DNA from: Adiantum capillus-veneris
Taxonomy: Eukaryota > Streptophyta > Polypodiopsida > Polypodiales > Pteridaceae
Length of the DNA stretch: 64,000 nt
NCBI GenBank assembly: GCA_014529385.2
Contig: CM043968.1
Span: 22,435,484-22,499,483, forward strand
Direction of reading: 5' to 3'
Shown: piece by piece, positions 1 through 10,753 of the stretch
Layout of the letters: the number at the start of each line of letters is the position of its first letter
Numbering within the stretch: position 1 is the stretch's first letter
The notes under the pieces: model-generated
The model's input: the letters and a program-made list of their open reading frames with translations, nothing else
Told to the model about the DNA's origin: nothing
Databases searched by the model: none
Program-made: the position numbers and the translations under genes

Positions 1-18
1 TATAAGTTACCTCTATAG

Positions 19-21
<3 letters not shown>

Positions 22-59
<38 letters not shown>
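22..59. repeat. (GA)n microsatellite
   Basis: Uninterrupted GA dinucleotides. LINE copies elsewhere in the window end in (TC)n, so this could be the antisense tail of a copy lying left of the window, but no LINE 3' UTR is recognisable beside it. Confidence 0.9.
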
Positions 60-61
<2 letters not shown>

Positions 62-799
62 ATAATAAAAAAGACAGACCACATGATCTATGCCTACAAT
101 AGAAGTTTTACAATCCTACATTGGTGTTAATTGCACCAATGTTGAGCTAATTTAGATCAAGTTTGGGCTAATTAAACCAAGTTTACTGAGTTTTGGATGC
201 AAGCTGGTTAGTAATCATTATTTTGATGGTTAAGATTTGCATTTATCCTCCCAATTCATGAAAAAAACTCATTAATATAAATTTAGAAAGAAAATGTTTG
301 GAGTTATGAATGGTATATTTTTATGTACACTCCTATCTGTTTTGGGCATTCTTGACAATTCTTAGGTTGGTTTCACAATCTATCTTGAAATAGTGTAAAT
401 TTTCTAATCTATAGGTGTTTTTGTGCATGTGTGTGTGCATCTTGGTTTAAAAAAAGACCAATTATGCTCTAATTTTTTAAGGTTTTGGGGGCAATTATTT
501 TACTCTACTCCAATGTCTGGGTTACATAAAAATAAAAATGAACGAGGGTACCTTGAGCTATAGATCCGTAGACTCAGAGAAACTACCCTTAGGAGCAGAG
601 GACCTACACAAAGAGGATCCATGCAGAGGCAGGTCACTACTTTTGACAAAGGGACTACTCGGGATGGCCCACCATAGGCTACCTAGTCACACTCTCATTG
701 GGGCGTCCTTGATCGAGCCATCCAGCTCGACTGCTCACGACGCCCGAGGATGCGGGGATCTTCAAATCATAGACAAGGTCTTCATCGGAGGCTACAGAG
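60..799. other. No recognisable gene
   Basis: AT-rich to 530, then more GC-rich. A 106-codon ORF (538-858) resembles nothing I know and runs into LINE debris at its end, so I do not call it a gene. Confidence 0.5.
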
Positions 800-1160
800 C
801 ATCATTGAGCGACATCGAGCATGCCCACGCCCCAAGAGCTCACCATGGAGGACATTGAGGCCATACTGCAGAGACCCATGAGAGAGGGGAGAGTAGACAT
901 CCCTGCTTCATTCCAACAGTGGAGTGACCTATCTCAAATAGCCCTTTTGGTTTTTGGTGCATGCCCTGTACGTATCACCGTCTCATGAAGTGCCAAGATA
1001 CCCCATGTACAGAACACCCAAATCAATCTCTCTAGGTACTCTGTCAAAAGCTTCGCAGAAATCCACAAAGCATCAATAGACATGAAATCCATGTGCTTGA
1101 ACCTCCTCAAGGTAGCTCAACTGAAAGCATTATGAGTCCGGCCTTAGCTACGCTACAACG
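800..1160. pseudogene. LINE debris in both orientations
   Basis: On the + strand around 842-890 the reading MEDIEAILQRPMRE matches the C-terminal phrase preceding the 3' UTR of related LINE remnants at 28,680 and 33,700. On the - strand from about 1,150 down to 980, shifted frames read an Ala-His-Gly phrase then CFVDFCEAFDRVPR, the palm block of LINE reverse transcriptase (compare FVDFRKAFDMVPR near 16,170). Both pieces carry stops and frameshifts. Confidence 0.6.
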
Positions 1161-2150
1161 TCACAAAGAAGATGCAAGAATGAGAGGGGAAGGGGGTGAA
1201 CCTACAAAAAAGACAGCCGTCCACTAGGCCTTACCCCTAGCTACTTGCCAGTAGGCAGAGGGAACTGTGGCACCTCCGTCATGTGAATGGATCATTTGTC
1301 TTTAAGTTGCAGAAAAAAGCATTGGCAAGAGAGTGCTGGCTTTCTGCCGACAACATTTACAGCGGGGAAGACGCCACAGATCCTGACTGAATGCTGCATT
1401 CCCTGCTGGAGACTCCTGATCAAGCTCATCTGCTAGCAATTGTGGCTAGGCTACAAGTTACAACACGTGCCTTGATAACATTGTTTACTTACTAAGCATG
1501 AACAAAATTATGAGAGCTTTGTGAAGGAAGACATTACTTAAAGAATAAAGGTTTCTGTTTTCTATTCAGTCGACCAAATAATTACTTTTGCTTGTAAAGG
1601 ATTACAATTTTAACAACATATAAGGGCGCTTTCAATTCCGTGTTGCCTTTTTGTCTCAGTGAAAACAAATACACCCAAGCACTACATGAGCTTTATACAC
1701 AGTAATTCTTTTCCCTTGAAGCATACACACTTTGCAAATGCAGAATTTGTTTCTTCAGAAGGAACAAGCCAGTTTATTGCTGGTATATGCTCATTTATGG
1801 TAAATCAATGTCTCTTTGTTGCCTAAGACAAAAGGAAAAACTAGAATTGATTATTCACTTCCAAAAGACAAATCATTGGAATTTTACTTCATGTGTCTAT
1901 TGAAGCAAGAAGAATAGAGTTTCTGAAGGGAAGGTTTGCTCTCGGAGTCGACTTAACTTTGGACGAAAGGCAGTGGTTTAATGCTCCTTGGAAGATTTTC
2001 CTTTGTTGTGAAAGATAAAAGACTTCATGCATTATCTTGGCTCTAAAACAGCAAACGATACACTAAGATTAGTTTGTGATTAATGTCCAAAACAAGAACA
2101 CAAGACATGGCCTAGAACCCCATTAATGATTAGCTGATAGAGTTGCTTAC
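1161..2150. other. Unassigned, 3' side of DRC1
   Basis: The last DRC1 exon I can define ends at 2,151 with a strong donor (AG|GTAAGC), so one or more terminal exons should lie here or further left. I could not find one; family members end in a glutamine-rich coiled coil and no - strand frame here shows it. Confidence 0.4.
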
Positions 2151-4694
2151 CTATTCTTTAACAGCTGATTGTAGCTCACCATTGCCACAGCAAGAGAAGC
2201 CCATACATGGAGCACCTTGGGAGCAACCAAGTCACTGTAGCTTCGCCAGACCTTCTCTATTTCTTTTATACTAGGAACATCTACTTTACCTTTGACGATA
2301 GCCAACAAATGTTGAGAGGACCTTACAGAGTCGTTACCTGAGCTTTCCTCTACAAAATGAGAGCAGAGTTACGTAATAATAAAGGGTAAACGTCTGCTGC
2401 AGGTAGCATGGAAAGCGTAGACATCACGGGTACCTCTTTGTAATTGTTCATGTAAGTGCAAGGCTGGCACATCATCTTTCTTCATGCCACATGGTGCTTG
2501 GCAGGATGTGGATTGAGTTTGATCAGGCTCAGTTTTTCCTTTTCTCTCACAAGAGGACACAAAGAAAGTATCTATGTCTCTAGGGGGAGGACTCCAGACC
2601 CAGCCAAGCTGCTCTTCATGTATCTTTTTGTCCGCCTGCAAAGAACACAGCCCAAACTCAGATGGAAATGTTACAAGAACTTATTCTCCAAACGAACCTC
2701 TAATCGAAATCGGATTATTTTAGAGTTTAATTTATGTGTGTGCCAAGATAGTTTCTTTACTCGGCTTCGTTACTTAAACCTCTTTTTGAGATATATGAAA
2801 ACGGTGACAATGCTTGGAACAACTTGGAAGTGATTGGATGTCAGTACAAATGAGGCCAAAAAAGCACTACACTGTCTTACATGAAGAAGCCTCTTAGCAA
2901 GAACTGCAAGAGAGTGATGATGCATGCGGACAAATTCCCAATACTGCTTTTGTTGTGCTGCCTCGAGCTGATGTTCCTTACTCTGAAGGTCTTGTAAGAG
3001 CCTTATAACTTTCTCGTAGTCACCTGCAAGCTTTGCATTCTGCAGAAGGAAGCGTTTTTCAAAATCATTATGCCGGGTTTTGAGAGTACATACGGTGTCC
3101 CGTTGTTTTGTGAGCTTTCTTTTTTGCTGGCCAGCAGTTATATAGTTATCATGGTCTCTCTCAACCAGCACTGCATAGTTGTAATCCAACTTCTCGGTGT
3201 TTAGCTGATAGGCTGCTGCCATGGATTCCAGATGCTGCTCCAGAATCTGAACATCTGTTTCCAGCCTGATTTTCAGCAGGTTGTAGTCCTCATTGTCTTG
3301 TGTCCGGATATTCTCCAAAGACTTTGTATAATCCTCTATGCGTTTGGTCAAGTCTACTTTAAGTGAGCACTCTGTAGTTCGAACCTTCTTCAGTAATGCA
3401 TCTATTTCTGCTTTGTTTCTATATTACAATAAAATATAGAGTTCTGAGAAAACAGCTTTATCTCACAAATGCTCACATCGACAATTTAAAAGACCTTGAC
3501 ATGGTTGCTTTTGATTAGCTTATTATGTTAAAGTTCATGATGCCATCTGAGTTGCCGAGTTTCACAGTCGTGCTCTTCTTCTTCTTTCTACCGAATGTTG
3601 ATCATAAACAAGAGAAAAGAATAGGTGTGATGCAGTTATCCAGTGCCCATAAACTTCAACATTCTCCAAAGTATCTCCATTTATCAATTTACTATAGTCA
3701 TAAGTGGACAACAAAGAGTCTTAACATCAGACTTCCAACATGCATTAACTATTTTCTGCAAGTTTCTGTTCTTGACTTAATTTTTGGATGCACATAAACA
3801 GGTATTGTTCTCGGTGCTCAAACGTATAAGGTACATATTTAACATCAGACTTCCAACATGCTTTAACTATTTTCTGCAAGTTGCTGTTCTTGACTTAATT
3901 CTAGGATGCACATAAACAGGTACTGTTCTCAGTGCTCAAATGTTTTAAGGTACAATGATGCTTCATATTTACACTTAGAGCTAACCTCAGCATCAGATCT
4001 TTACGCTGTGCCATAAAATCAGCCTCAATAGTTGACAGCTCTTCAATATGAGTGTTATGAAGATTTATGACCTGTGCACCCATGCTGAGAACGAGTATAT
4101 CAACATCTTTTGATTGCTGCCGGAACATCCTATGATAATCTTCATCTACTGCCTTCAGCTCTCCGTGAATCGCCTTAATCAGGGATCTTTTGGATTCTAG
4201 TAAGGCATCACAAGCCTGCACGCCTAACCTCAAAATTTGTTAGGAGCATATCAAGAAAATTGTCCCTTGATAGTTACAACCAACCATCATCTTACTTGAC
4301 ACTGCTCTGAGATATGTTGTGCAAGTTCTTGGGGAGCTTTACATGAAAGTAACTCTTCCCATTTTGTATGAATCTGCTCCATTTTTTCCTTGCAGGTAGA
4401 GTCTTCTTGAAGAATCTGAGTGCTGATTGTCTGAATTATAAAAGCCATTGTATTAGTTGTGCAGAATTTTTTGTTCAATCCTCACCAAGTTCACTGCAAT
4501 TTCTTGAAGAGCATGTGAACTGTTTTATGTTCTTGTTTGTAAAACCGTAATCTCAAGTTATCGTCATGCGAAGGCTTTGGTTCCTAGTTTCATTGAAGTA
4601 TTACCAGCTTCTTTTCATTTTCACCCGAGGCATAATTGGATTCTCCTTCACAAGCAGCAGCTCGCACAGAGTTCGCAGCCATCAACATTGAGCT
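2151..4694 (-). CDS. DRC1: Dynein regulatory complex protein 1 (DRC1/CCDC164), internal exons
   Basis: DRC1 is a coiled-coil scaffold of the nexin-dynein regulatory complex linking axonemal doublets in motile cilia; in a plant this means sperm flagella. Exons, 5' to 3' on the - strand: 4694-4605, 4430-4296, 4215-3986, 3418-2881, 2635-2434, 2349-2151 (about 464 residues). Each intron has GT-AG ends and every exon phase fits the next; the 4430 acceptor follows a perfect CTAATAC branch-point motif. Family landmarks in order: KWEELL with PQEL; a CDALLESK block; the VQILEQ and YQLNTEKLDYNYAVL stretch; KQRDT; then DKKIHEEQLGWVW, matching the conserved IIH..LGLPW segment; and a C-terminal VWRSY...LHVWASL block like the family's W..L..VI...LWDAL. 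No stop interrupts the joined frame, so this looks like a live gene. First and last exons are not identified, and an LTR element sits just 5' at 5,380. Confidence 0.86.
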
Positions 4695-5374
4695 CTGAAA
4701 GTCAAAAGTGTTAAAAATAAGCAGAGCATGTAAATGTAACAATAAGCTTAAAGCAGAACAATCTACAGGTGTAAAATAGCAGAAGATGACACAAAAATCA
4801 CTCTTTAGATCCATTGTCTGAACATATCGCACTGCTAGTAAAACACCAAAGCTTACAGATAGCCCAAAAGCAGGTAATGCTTATTACAAAATTGGTGCTC
4901 TAAATGTAATTCATGTAAAAAAACATGCCACACCAGCAGCCATCCACATGCCACATCAGCACTTTATGGACAACCCATGATTTGCGGCAAGTTTTTCAGA
5001 CGTCCATACAACCATGTACGGATCTCTGTTGTCTGCTCCAGTCAGCTCAGCTATGCTCCAAGAGGGTACAATCATGCCATGTTATTATACCTCGTGTTGT
5101 CAAGAAAATTGCGGTCTCGCCAGGAAAGTGCAAAACATCTAGCTGTGAGAGTTCGTGCTGAAAGTCATAAACACTTTCTAAAGAAGTGCTTATGTTGTTA
5201 ACAAACCCTTTTCCTAAAGATGCTTCAAATAAAATACTTTTAAGTTCAACAATGAAAGCTCTACTCACACATAAGCAAAAACACATTCAAAACCCCAGCC
5301 TTATTCATGGAATCTTGCAGCCTCGCCTCTAATTGCATAGTTATAACTTCAATCTGTTGAGTGTAAAACTTGAG
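4695..5374 (-). other. 5' side of DRC1, possible extra exon
   Basis: The region should hold DRC1 introns and N-terminal exons. The - strand from about 5,360 to 5,290 reads QIEVITMQLEARLQDSMNKA after an AG, loosely like the RLEA-type N-terminal helix of DRC1. Its donor is weak, so it is only a candidate. Confidence 0.3.
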
Positions 5375-5379
5375 CTTCC

Positions 5380-5791
5380 TATCACAAAAGTGTTGATGTG
5401 GCATTTTACAGATGCGATGACGTGGCAAAACTGCCGCAATTAGCAAGTCTGATTTTGGGGCACTAAGTTTTTGGATCTAATGCATTTCAATGCAAGCTTT
5501 TTGTATCTGATGCTTTCAAGCCTAGGGCCTTTGAATATGAGACTTGGGGAGAGTTCTCGCAGATTTGCAGTTGCAATCGCAAAGCGTCTCTCTGCGGAAG
5601 TTGTACCTTTGTCAAGAGTAATATAAAAGAAATACCAATAAGGACGTCAAGGTTTTGGGGTCAGTGCATATGGGAGTGGAACTCCGCCGCTACGTGCCTA
5701 TCGTGTGGATCTTCTCTCCCTCAGTTTCAAGTTGTGTTGAAGTGCTAAAGTTTGTTCCAGTTGGCACGTGATGCTACCCTCTACGCTTACA
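5380..5791 (+). repeat. 5' LTR of the 1.5 kb element
   Basis: Begins TATCACAAAAG (the usual TG changed to TA) and ends CTTACA just before the primer-binding site. It is about 57 bp shorter than its partner, mostly from a deletion within the first 150 bp. Confidence 0.8.
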
Positions 5792-5792
5792 A

Positions 5793-5804
5793 TGGTATCA
5801 AAGC
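5793..5804 (+). promoter_or_regulatory. Primer-binding site
   Basis: TGGTATCAAAGC, one change from the initiator-tRNA-Met site TGGTATCAGAGC used by many plant LTR elements, one base after the LTR. Confidence 0.8.
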
Positions 5805-6394
5805 ATTAGTCGTTTGTTGTCATGGCAAGCAAACCGGTTGTACATGAGCCTACAACGGGAAGCTATAGAGTTGGAAGAAGAAGAAACGACAAGAGCAATT
5901 TGAGATGAAGAAACGGGAGTTCGTTTTTGCCCTAGAATGCTATAAGAACATGCTTTTTGACACTTTTTTGTGCTAGAGAGATCCCTAAAAATCTCTTCAA
6001 CAGATAAGAATTTGGATATGCAACACAAGACAATCGATCCTCTTGATGGGCCCTATGCATTGACGCAAATGGATTATGATTCCACAAATTTCAAAATATT
6101 AGGCTTTTCAACAGCGAATTAGGGTTCTGCAGCATGTGTCAAAATTATGTTTTGGATGTTTTTAGCAGACAACAAGTAGCAAGATGGAGGAAGATGGAGT
6201 TACAAGCGTTTGAGAGAATAGGAGATGCAGACCCAATGAGAAGAACCACTTGTTTGGAATTTCGATCGAGATTTTTAATACTATTCTAGAATACTGTTTG
6301 GGAACTAGATGTGTGCATGACGGCAATGTCTACTAAAGAATCCCATTGAATTTTGTGAGTGTAATCGCACTTGATTACTCTTCCTTTAAGAGAA

Positions 6395-6432
<38 letters not shown>
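6395..6432 (+). repeat. G38 run in polypurine-tract position
   Basis: Thirty-eight consecutive G immediately before the 3' LTR, where the polypurine tract should be. The length may vary or be misassembled, since such runs sequence poorly. The proline-rich - strand ORF over it is an artefact. Confidence 0.8.
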
Positions 6433-6433
<1 letters not shown>

Positions 6434-6901
6434 GTTCATAGAAGTGCTGACGTGGCATCCCATTGAAGAGGGATGATAATAAAAGAATCACGGACTGGTG
6501 ACGTGGCAAGCCATACGGCTCTCTGTGATTTCCAATGCGATTTACTAAGGTGCTCATGTGGCAAAACTACACAATTAGCTTTGGGACGCCAATTTTGGAT
6601 CTGGTGCTTTTCAACACTAGCCTTTTGTATCTAATGCTTTTAGGGCTGGATCCTTAAAATATAATCCTTGGGGGAGAGTTCTCACAAAGTCTTTCTCCTC
6701 GGCAGTTGTACCTTTGTTAAGAGCAATATAAAAGAAATACCCAAAGGGGCGCAAGGGTTTTGAGGCCATTGCATCTGGGAGTGGAACTCTGCTACTCCGT
6801 GCCTACCATTTCTCTCTCAAATTCAAGTTCTGTTGAAGTGCTAAAGTTTGTTCCATTTTTGTCTTTCCTATTGGCACGTGGTGCCACCCTCTACGGTTAC
6901 A
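6433..6901 (+). repeat. 3' LTR of the 1.5 kb element
   Basis: Begins TGTTCATAG, ends GGTTACA, and is followed by the CTTCC target duplication. Confidence 0.8.
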
Positions 6902-6906
6902 CTTCC

Positions 6907-7452
6907 TCCCTCAATCGCCTTCATTTTGATTTTGAAGAGATTTTAGCGTCCTATTATTCAAACCCATATATAAATTTGAGGAAAGAAAACCCTAATTCAC
7001 ACCCTCACAAGCCTAGAAACAAGAAGGACGAGAGGCGGGACTATACTACACTTGCATAAAGAAACCATGAAGTGAATACACAAAAGAGGAAGAATTCTAG
7101 GTTTTTCAACCATAAGCAAGCAGTCCCCCTTGCTTCCCCACACACCACTTTTGATTATGTGTCAATTTTCATACAAATCTCCTCAAAATAGGCTATTTCT
7201 AGCCATTTTAATGCCATTTCGGCCAAAAATGACCCCCTTTTTTGGCAATATAAAAGCCAAACAACCTTTAAAAATCTCCAAATTCGTAGAAACCTTCTTT
7301 GAATTCAAATTTCATATCAAACATAAGTTTTCCACTTGGCATAATCTCTCAACACATCCACGACAACCGTGCATGCTAATTACTACTTTTGGCAGTTTTT
7401 ATCCACATCAAACTTTGTGGGCCAAACTAGTGTGTATATACATTATTAAACT
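6907..7452. other. No gene recognised
   Basis: Contains a TATA-like CATATATAAAT at about 6,965 followed by CCCTAATTCACACC-type leader sequence, as in plant promoters or LTR leaders, but no recognisable ORF follows. Two ORFs of about 100 codons show no family features. Confidence 0.4.
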
Positions 7453-7834
7453 AGATTAGGTATGTTCTCTAGTAGGCATGTTCTAGAGTGTGAAAACACG
7501 CAACACCGTCATGTCTAGGGCCATGATAAGGTATGTACACGACAGAAACCGCAGCAACCACCTTCACACATGTCACACTATGTACCTTGTAGCATTTGCT
7601 CCCATGCTTCAAAAAGCATAAAAAGTAAGATAGACTTTGTCAGATTAGGTATGTTCTATAGTAGGCATGTTCTAGAGTGTGAAAACACGCAACACCGTCA
7701 TGTCTTGGGCCACGATAAGGTATGTACACGACACAAACCGCAGCAACCACCTTCACACATGTCACACTATGTACCTTGCTCCCATGCTTCAAAAAGCATA
7801 AAAAGTAAGATAGACTTTGTCACTTCACATTATG
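7453..7834 (+). repeat. Tandem duplication, about 190 bp x 2
   Basis: Two head-to-tail copies, each starting GTATGTTCT.TAGTAGG and ending in AGTAAGATAGACTTTGTCA. The second lacks about 9 bp (TAGCATTTG) but is otherwise nearly identical, so the duplication is recent. No coding function seen. Confidence 0.9.
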
Positions 7835-8174
7835 TACGTGCCACGAAACGACAGTGTAGTCAAAACAAACATCACAATTTGAAAGAGTAAAACATCTTTA
7901 TTCGAACAAACATTATTATCATATGTACATATGTAGAAGTCACCAAGCAGAGTACCGCCAGCTTACTACCCACAAAAAATGTCAAAAGACATAATCGATT
8001 GACTTATTCACAATCCTAATTGATACGTTGACAAGAGACGTTGATGTATTGTGGAGTTTCTTATGATGACAGAATTGATTGGCTCTATTCACAATCCTAG
8101 CTGATTTGTTGATCCAAGTTCATCGCTTGACTCTATTCAAAATCCTCGTGGATCCATTCGCTATGTAGTAGACA
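7835..8174. other. No gene recognised
   Basis: Contains a degenerate internal repeat (GATTGACT.TATTCACAATCCTA) near 7,990, 8,070 and 8,120. Nothing else supported. Confidence 0.5.
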
Positions 8175-8447
8175 TTGCACCAGACTCAACCGTTGAATTG
8201 GCCTCAGCCCTTGGAGTGGTCGCAGCTAAACCAAAAACCTCAAGATAAAGCTCTAACACTTGTGGAGTATCTGCCGAGTCCTCCTCCTCCATCCACTTGG
8301 CATCAAGAGTAGGGCGATTCCTACAATTCACCAAGTATTTTCGGATTAACTTTCCTTTCACTTTCCTTTCCTTATATACTGAGAGCTACTCAGGTTGAAG
8401 GATTTCTTCCGTCTCTTCTACCTCTGGATGCTCCTCAGGCCCGACGT
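8175..8447 (-). pseudogene. Chromovirus chromodomain remnant
   Basis: The - strand reads EVEETEEILQPE, a stop, then KGKLIRKYLVNCRNRP and DAKWMEEEDSADTP, paralleling the chromodomain of the full element at 47,700-47,900 (KGKVRRRFLVKFKN, DAKWMEEEDLADTP). Chromodomains at the integrase C-terminus direct chromoviruses to marked chromatin. The rest of gag-pol is missing and LTR sequence abuts it directly, so this is an internal-deletion derivative. Confidence 0.75.
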
Positions 8448-8834
8448 AGTTTCGTGCCCGGAGGTATTGGCCCCAAAGTCGGGCGCCCCTTTCAGTATTT
8501 ATTTTTACATTAATAATTGAGCAAAGTACAAAGGGTCCTCTTTGCTCAGTGCTCCCACGCAAATCTGAGAGAAGGGAGGCCTTGGTTACATATTTATAGG
8601 CTCTGGGCTTTCTCAAAACATGAAAAGCTTCAGTCTCAAAAGCGTTTGGTCCAAAAGCTGGCACCCCAAAAGCTGCCAACGCATATCGCAAAATTCTGGC
8701 CAATGCCACGTCAACAGCCAGCAGAAATTGCGAAAATGTCTATACAGCCCTGCCATGTTAGCACGGCACGTCCTTGCTTTATTTTTAGCGTTCTTGCGTC
8801 CCCTGGGCCCCATCGGACGGGGTCCATAAGTTGG
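8448..8834 (-). repeat. LTR fragment joined to the chromodomain remnant
   Basis: Read on the - strand it carries the LTR family's marks: TGTTGACGTGGC, a CTATAAATATG TATA box, AATACTGAAAGGGGCGCC and CTTTGGGGCCAATACCTC. It breaks at CGTCGGGCC and continues into chromodomain coding, so LTR and the 3' end of pol are fused by deletion. Its other end abuts LINE A. Confidence 0.7.
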
Positions 8835-8839
8835 TATGG

Positions 8840-9575
8840 GAGATACCTCACGGACATGACGACTACACATGGGTTAGCCATACTTAATGGCTTACAGCGA
8901 TTTCCTGGAGCAACCGGTTTCACATGCTTTCCACACAGACACGGGGCCAGTACAGTGGACTATGTTATGGCACAACCGAGCTTTATTCCTTGTATTCAGG
9001 ATTTCATAGTGGGAGCCAGACCAGTGGGTGTAGCAATGGATCGTACACTTTTGACATTTTCTGTTTCATTTCAGTATAGTACAGCCCAGACATCAGGAGG
9101 TAGGTCATATACCCGTTATACATTTACACCAGAGACTGACTCAGTTTATACAGAGGAGATCTATAGCCGTCTATACACAGCTGGTCATGGCCTCTTAGTG
9201 GAGGAATGCACCACTTTACTGACTGAGACACTGCATGGTGCAGCATCAGAGGCATACCCACACACTCAACCGGGTCGGAGGTAATATTCTGGGAGCATGC
9301 CCTAGAACAGTTGGTATGATGAGGAGTGCAGAGAGATGAGAGCCTAACTTCACAGGGATCTTCTTTTAGGAGTCATCACTTACAGACAATCTCGGATTGC
9401 TTCCCGACGCCTTGTGCGACGGAAGAAACGAGCTTACTTGGCCCACATGGAGCGAGACTTGTATCAGTTGTTCTTGAGTAGAGACTCAGGAGAGACATGG
9501 CGATTCTTTCATGAGCACTCCCCTCCCCAGTGATTACTTCTCTTGATGTGTGGGGCCAGTATGCCTCATCGTTAT
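8840..9575 (+). pseudogene. LINE A endonuclease C-terminus and linker
   Basis: Reads the second half of an APE-type endonuclease in broken frames: GLAILNGLQRFP, FTCFPHRHGASTVDYVMAQP and the linker region found in copies B and C. Stops occur at about 9,282 and 9,315. The first half, with the catalytic Asn and Glu, is missing. Confidence 0.8.
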
Positions 9576-9896
9576 TGTAAAGTGTGAGCTTTGTCCTAAA
9601 GTGTGAGTCAAGGAGAAGAGAGTAAATTTATCCCACATGCTGTGGAGCAAGGCTGTAGAGCTACTTAAAGCTCATTTCATGAATGAATAAACACAACTCT
9701 ATTTTGCACTACATGCTTGTCTATGGTAAGCTTGTGCTAAGCTAAGTCAGTACTCAAGATTGTGTTTATGAGTCCAAGCTAATTCTATCTTGGAACCTAA
9801 TTCACTTGAGTGATAACCTTGCTTACACACACACTCACACATTGACGCTATGTTTCTCTTTCATCCACCACAGCTAGCACGATCCAATTCCTAACA
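9576..9896 (+). repeat. 5' LTR of the copia element
   Basis: TGTAAAGTGTGAGC... to ...CCTAACA, followed at once by the primer-binding site. It carries about 20 bp (from AAATTTATCC) missing from the 3' LTR. Confidence 0.92.
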
Positions 9897-9898
9897 TT

Positions 9899-9910
9899 TG
9901 GTATCAGAGC
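9899..9910 (+). promoter_or_regulatory. Primer-binding site, initiator tRNA-Met
   Basis: Exact TGGTATCAGAGC two bases after the 5' LTR. Confidence 0.92.
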
Positions 9911-10329
9911 TTTAGGTTATGCTAGCTAGATTTATCATCATGCATTAGTGTGTTAATCATTAGCATCTCCATTAGATCGATTAGCATTTCATTGTTACGG
10001 CCCATTGACATTTTCATAACTAGTTGCATCTCACTAATTAAGCACTAATCTAGTTATGTGTGGGCATGTCCTTGGCACACCCAAGAGGCCACTACCCTCC
10101 ATGGCTAGATAGGCTTGATTAGGGAGAAGATTAGTATCCAATTTTTGCATGCTCTAGTCATTTTTGTGTCCTAGTTTGCACCTTCAATTAATCTCTCCAC
10201 CTTTGCAATCACCTAACAATATTGACCTCATCTCGAAGTACTCGACGCAAGCTCTCCGTAGAGCCTTATAGCTCTTCAATCCGAGCTCGGGAGCCCCTTC
10301 ATCTCTATGCCCAAACTTTTTCCTAAAAA

Positions 10330-10332
<3 letters not shown>

Positions 10333-10370
<38 letters not shown>
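10333..10370 (+). repeat. (GT)n microsatellite in the copia leader
   Basis: Uninterrupted GT dinucleotides between LTR and gag. Confidence 0.9.
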
Positions 10371-10374
<4 letters not shown>

Positions 10375-10753
10375 AAACCTGCTGAGCTCGAGCTTAAGAA
10401 CTTATTTTTCGGAGGCTCTTCACAAGGAAGCCTATTACCAAGCTTCAAGGAGGGTTTATTTCGAGCATCAAAAGCAAAAACAAAGAGTTATTTTCCCTAT
10501 CTGTAGAGGGGCACAAAGAGTTATTTTCCCTATCTGTGGAGGGGCTTCACCGACGGTGAAGAGGAGCTTCACAAAAGGGAGTAAAGCTTTACCAAAGAAA
10601 TTTTCCCTCTCATTCTCTCTGTCTCTCAACTTGCAATAAAATGAACCCCGCCGAGCACAACTTTAAATAAATTTTCAAATTCTTGTGCACCGTGTAAAGA
10701 GGTAGACACTGGCTAGGAGAGTCTCCTAAGCTAAAACCCCTCTATTAGCACAA

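Larger units (their letters stand above)
5380..6901 (+). mobile_element. Non-autonomous LTR retrotransposon, 1.5 kb
   Basis: Two related LTRs (5,380-5,791 and 6,433-6,901) flank a 641-bp interior with a primer-binding site and a long G run before the 3' LTR, but no gag or pol. CTTCC is duplicated on both sides (5,375-5,379 and 6,902-6,906), so this is a bona fide insertion rather than two solo LTRs. The LTRs share the TGACGTGGC-rich start, GAAATACC...GGGG block and GGCACGTG...TTACA end with the chromovirus LTR family at 40-49 kb, so it probably used that family's proteins. It sits just upstream of the DRC1 exons and may lie in a 5' intron or promoter of that gene. Confidence 0.85.

Noticed and set aside
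538..858. 106-codon ORF as a gene
   Set aside because: No family features, and its end overlaps LINE-derived text in another frame.
6375..6557. Proline-run ORF on the - strand
   Set aside because: It is the translation of the G38 run; likewise the ORF over 51,481-51,508.
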